Origin: Rs1 sp029027825
Lineage (GTDB): Bacteria > Pseudomonadota > Gammaproteobacteria > Pseudomonadales > Balneatricaceae
Length of the DNA stretch: 64,000 bases
Assembly: GCA_029027825.1 (NCBI GenBank)
Contig: CP093399.1
Location: 3,472,001-3,536,000, forward strand
Direction of reading: 5' to 3'
This document shows positions 62,047 to 64,000 of this stretch, in pieces. Under the pieces are notes generated by a model that ran no database searches, had not been told where the DNA came from, and saw only the letters and a list, made by a program, of their open reading frames with translations. Position 1 is the stretch's first letter; each line of letters starts with the position of its first letter. Made by a program: the position numbers and the translations under genes.

Positions 62047-63120
62047 TTAGCGTGGCAAATCCATTAAATGTGCACCGGGGAATCCCAGTTCAGCCAACTT
62101 TATTTTTAGTTGGTCAGTTCTCATTCTGCTTTTCATCGGCCCCAAAATCACCCTGAACAGCTCCCGATCTTGCTGTACGATTTCACTAATTAATACCGGT
62201 AAATCAAAACCATTCACTTTTTGAGTAACCGCATGTGCAGCCCCTTCCGTGGAATAGACTCCAACTTGCATATAGTGGATGCCTTGGTAGCTATCCGTAC
62301 GTGCTCTGGAAGATTTTGGCTTAGCTTTGGCAACTGTTTTCGGCGAGTGCTTCACTACCGGCTTAGCAGTTATTTTTTTATCTATAACTTGCTGTAGCTT
62401 CTCTTTACTGGCGGATACTGATTGTTCAATTTGATCTAAATTATCAACCACCATTGGCTTTTTTGCAGAGGTCATTAAAAATGCCCCGGACTTATCCGAC
62501 GCTTTATCGGGATAACTGGTCTGCACTGCCACATTATTTTGCCCTCTTCGCCTAGTTAGTGGATCAATAACCTCAATTTCAACTTGCGCTGTACCACTGT
62601 CTAACATCTCCAGCTTTGCAGCTGCCGCATAGGACAAATCAATCACTCTTCCCTTATGGAATGGACCTCTATCATTCACCCTGACAATGACCTGCCGGTC
62701 ATTTGCCATATTAGTGACTTTTACATAACTGGGAATAGGTAGTGATTTATGAGCGGCACTCATGCCATACATGTCATACTTTTCACCGTTTGCAGTTAAG
62801 TATCCATGGAATTTTTTACCGTACCAAGATGCGCCACCACGCTCTTTATAGCCTTTAGCACTTTTCAACACTTGGTACGTTTTGCCTAATACTTCATAGC
62901 TACTGCGATTACCACCACGGCTTAGCGGCTCGACTTTAGGTACAGCATCTTTAACATGTGACACGTCTACTATGGAGTCAGGGCCATAATCTTTAGATAC
63001 TTTATAACGACCCTGGTTAGTTTTTTTGCCTTTTGTTAAAGTTTTATTGGCACAACCTACCACCAAAAAAGTAATGACTAACAAACTTATTAGATTACGT
63101 ATTGTTTTATAGTTATTCAT
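62047..63120 (-). CDS. rlpA: Septal ring lytic transglycosylase RlpA
   Basis: 357 residues. Lipobox VVGC at about 20-23 marks an outer-membrane lipoprotein. A double-psi beta-barrel domain follows (GGASWYGKKFHGYLTANGEKYDMYGMSAAHKSLPIPSYVKVTNMANDRQVIVRVNDRGPFHKGRVIDLS), then a Lys/Ser/Pro-rich linker and a C-terminal SPOR domain (about 280-357) that binds denuded septal glycan. It cleaves peptidoglycan lacking stem peptides during division. 8 bp after mltB. Confidence 0.96.
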   Translation of the reverse strand: MNNYKTIRNLISLLVITFLVVGCANKTLTKGKKTNQGRYKVSKDYGPDSIVDVSHVKDAVPKVEPLSRGGNRSSYEVLGKTYQVLKSAKGYKERGGASWYGKKFHGYLTANGEKYDMYGMSAAHKSLPIPSYVKVTNMANDRQVIVRVNDRGPFHKGRVIDLSYAAAAKLEMLDSGTAQVEIEVIDPLTRRRGQNNVAVQTSYPDKASDKSGAFLMTSAKKPMVVDNLDQIEQSVSASKEKLQQVIDKKITAKPVVKHSPKTVAKAKPKSSRARTDSYQGIHYMQVGVYSTEGAAHAVTQKVNGFDLPVLISEIVQQDRELFRVILGPMKSRMRTDQLKIKLAELGFPGAHLMDLPR

Positions 63121-63127
63121 AAGATCC

Positions 63128-64000
63128 TTAATTAAGCTTGCTTTCTGCTTTTATTGATTGACTCAATTGATAGACTGCCATGGCATAAAATCGACTGTGA
63201 TTATATCTGGTGATGACATAAAAATTTTGCAGCCCAAACCATAATTGATCCTGTTGGTTCAATTTCAATTTCATTAAAGTTGCACCCTGTTTTTGATCGA
63301 GGTCTTCAGCACCACTCAGACCACGCCTCTGCCACTCTTTAAGGCTGATTTTAAGTGCCAGACCATTGTTGTACCAATCTTTGTCTAGCGGTTTTGAGCT
63401 TTTAGCAGCGATCACCACAGGCTCCCCTTCAAACCAGCCGAAGGCTGCGAAATAATTGGCTACACTGCCAATCGCATCCACCGGGTTTTTCCATATGTCT
63501 CGCTTGCCGTCACCATCAAAATCAATCGCGTATTTACGATAACTTGAAGGCATAAATTGACCGTAACCCATCGCCCCAGCATATGAGCCCTTGGGCTTAG
63601 TAAAGGAAATATTCTCTTCTTTAGATAACAGCAAAAACTCTTTTAGCTCATTGCGAAAAAATTCTCCGCGACGCGGATAATCAAAGGCGAGCGTAGCGAC
63701 GGCATCTAGCACTCGATAACTCCCGGTCACTTTACCGTAACGCGTTTCAACGCCTATTACTGAAACAATCAACTGCGCGGGGACACCGTAGATTTTCTCT
63801 GCTCGAGCTAGAGCTACACGGTGCTTTTTCCAAAATCTTACACCATTTTGGATACGCTTAGTTTCAATAAACCTACTTCGATATTTCTCCCATGTTAAAC
63901 GTCCTTCCGCCTGACGGTTCATGGCTTTTAAAATTGAATTTTGACGCTTAGCACTACTTAATACCTTGCTTAAAAAGACCTTAGTAAAACCCTCTTGCTG
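63128..64000 (-). CDS. mltB: Membrane-bound lytic transglycosylase B, 5' end outside the window
   Basis: Open to the window end (291 codons visible); the frame continues upstream of the internal ATG at 63922, and residues before it (QQEGFTKVFLSKVLSSAKRQNSILKAM) match the MltB helical N-domain. Catalytic Glu in GVETRYGKV, then YPRRGEFFRNEL, GSYAGAMGYGQFMPSSYRKYAIDFDGDG, and ITRYNHSRFYAMAVYQLSQ near the end. It cleaves glycan strands producing anhydro-muramic ends. Part of the envelope cluster. Confidence 0.95.
   Translation of the reverse strand, partial: QQEGFTKVFLSKVLSSAKRQNSILKAMNRQAEGRLTWEKYRSRFIETKRIQNGVRFWKKHRVALARAEKIYGVPAQLIVSVIGVETRYGKVTGSYRVLDAVATLAFDYPRRGEFFRNELKEFLLLSKEENISFTKPKGSYAGAMGYGQFMPSSYRKYAIDFDGDGKRDIWKNPVDAIGSVANYFAAFGWFEGEPVVIAAKSSKPLDKDWYNNGLALKISLKEWQRRGLSGAEDLDQKQGATLMKLKLNQQDQLWFGLQNFYVITRYNHSRFYAMAVYQLSQSIKAESKLN

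Overview
The window is chromosomal DNA of a marine-type gammaproteobacterium. The ribosomal proteins, RpoA, GreB, UvrA/SSB, MltB-RlpA-DacA and LipA/LipB all read like the Pseudomonas/Cellvibrio side of the class. Placement near Cellvibrionales is my guess from gene order and protein similarity only.

Layout. 1-3.2 kb: a tripartite tricarboxylate transporter operon (tctC-tctB-tctA, minus strand) running into a gene cut by the window edge. tctC carries a one-base frameshift, and a 20-bp perfect palindrome of GntR/UxuR type lies upstream of it. 3.5-11.05 kb: an accessory island holding five copies of a transposase-less repeat family, an AT-rich three-gene locus (coiled-coil membrane protein, ABC-type ATPase fused to a TOPRIM nuclease domain, and a cytosolic protein) that looks like an uncharacterised defence system, and a HigBA-type toxin-antitoxin pair. 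11.1-18.6 kb: ssb and uvrA in the usual divergent arrangement with LexA-type sites, but their intergenic region is expanded to about 4 kb. It holds one intact tRNA-Leu(UAA) gene followed by 23 tandem units, each ending in the 3' part of that tRNA including CCA but without the 5' acceptor strand. This array is the most unusual object in the window; the nearest precedent I know is the rtT repeat after E. coli tyrT, with only about three copies.

19.3-33.2 kb: the complete S10-spc-alpha ribosomal superoperon on the minus strand (rpsJ to rplQ, with secY, rpmJ and rpoA), with readable sigma70 promoters before rpsJ and before rpsM and a terminator after rplQ. It is not preceded by the str operon (rpsL-rpsG-fusA-tuf) usual in this class. 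35-40 kb: a glycolate oxidase operon (glcG-like, glcD, glcE, glcF) with a divergent GlcC/FadR-family regulator and a GntR-type operator between them. 40.6-46 kb: an HD-GYP cyclic-di-GMP phosphodiesterase-type response regulator and a sparse region with small hypothetical proteins. 46-54.2 kb: housekeeping and envelope genes (SlyD-like FKBP, carboxylesterase, pdxH, a lipoprotein, an orphan TRAP binding protein, a small Cys-containing exported protein, a DUF945 protein, greB). 54.2-55.2 kb: eight tRNA genes (minus strand) made of a duplicated Ser-Asn-Lys cassette plus two extra Lys copies. 55.4-57.5 kb: pseudouridine catabolism (HTH-PfkB kinase and psuG). 57.6-64 kb: the minus-strand envelope/lipoate cluster mltB-rlpA-dacA-dat-DUF493-lipB-lipA.

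All statements come from reading the sequence; no database search was run. Family names rest on recognised motifs and conserved sequence.
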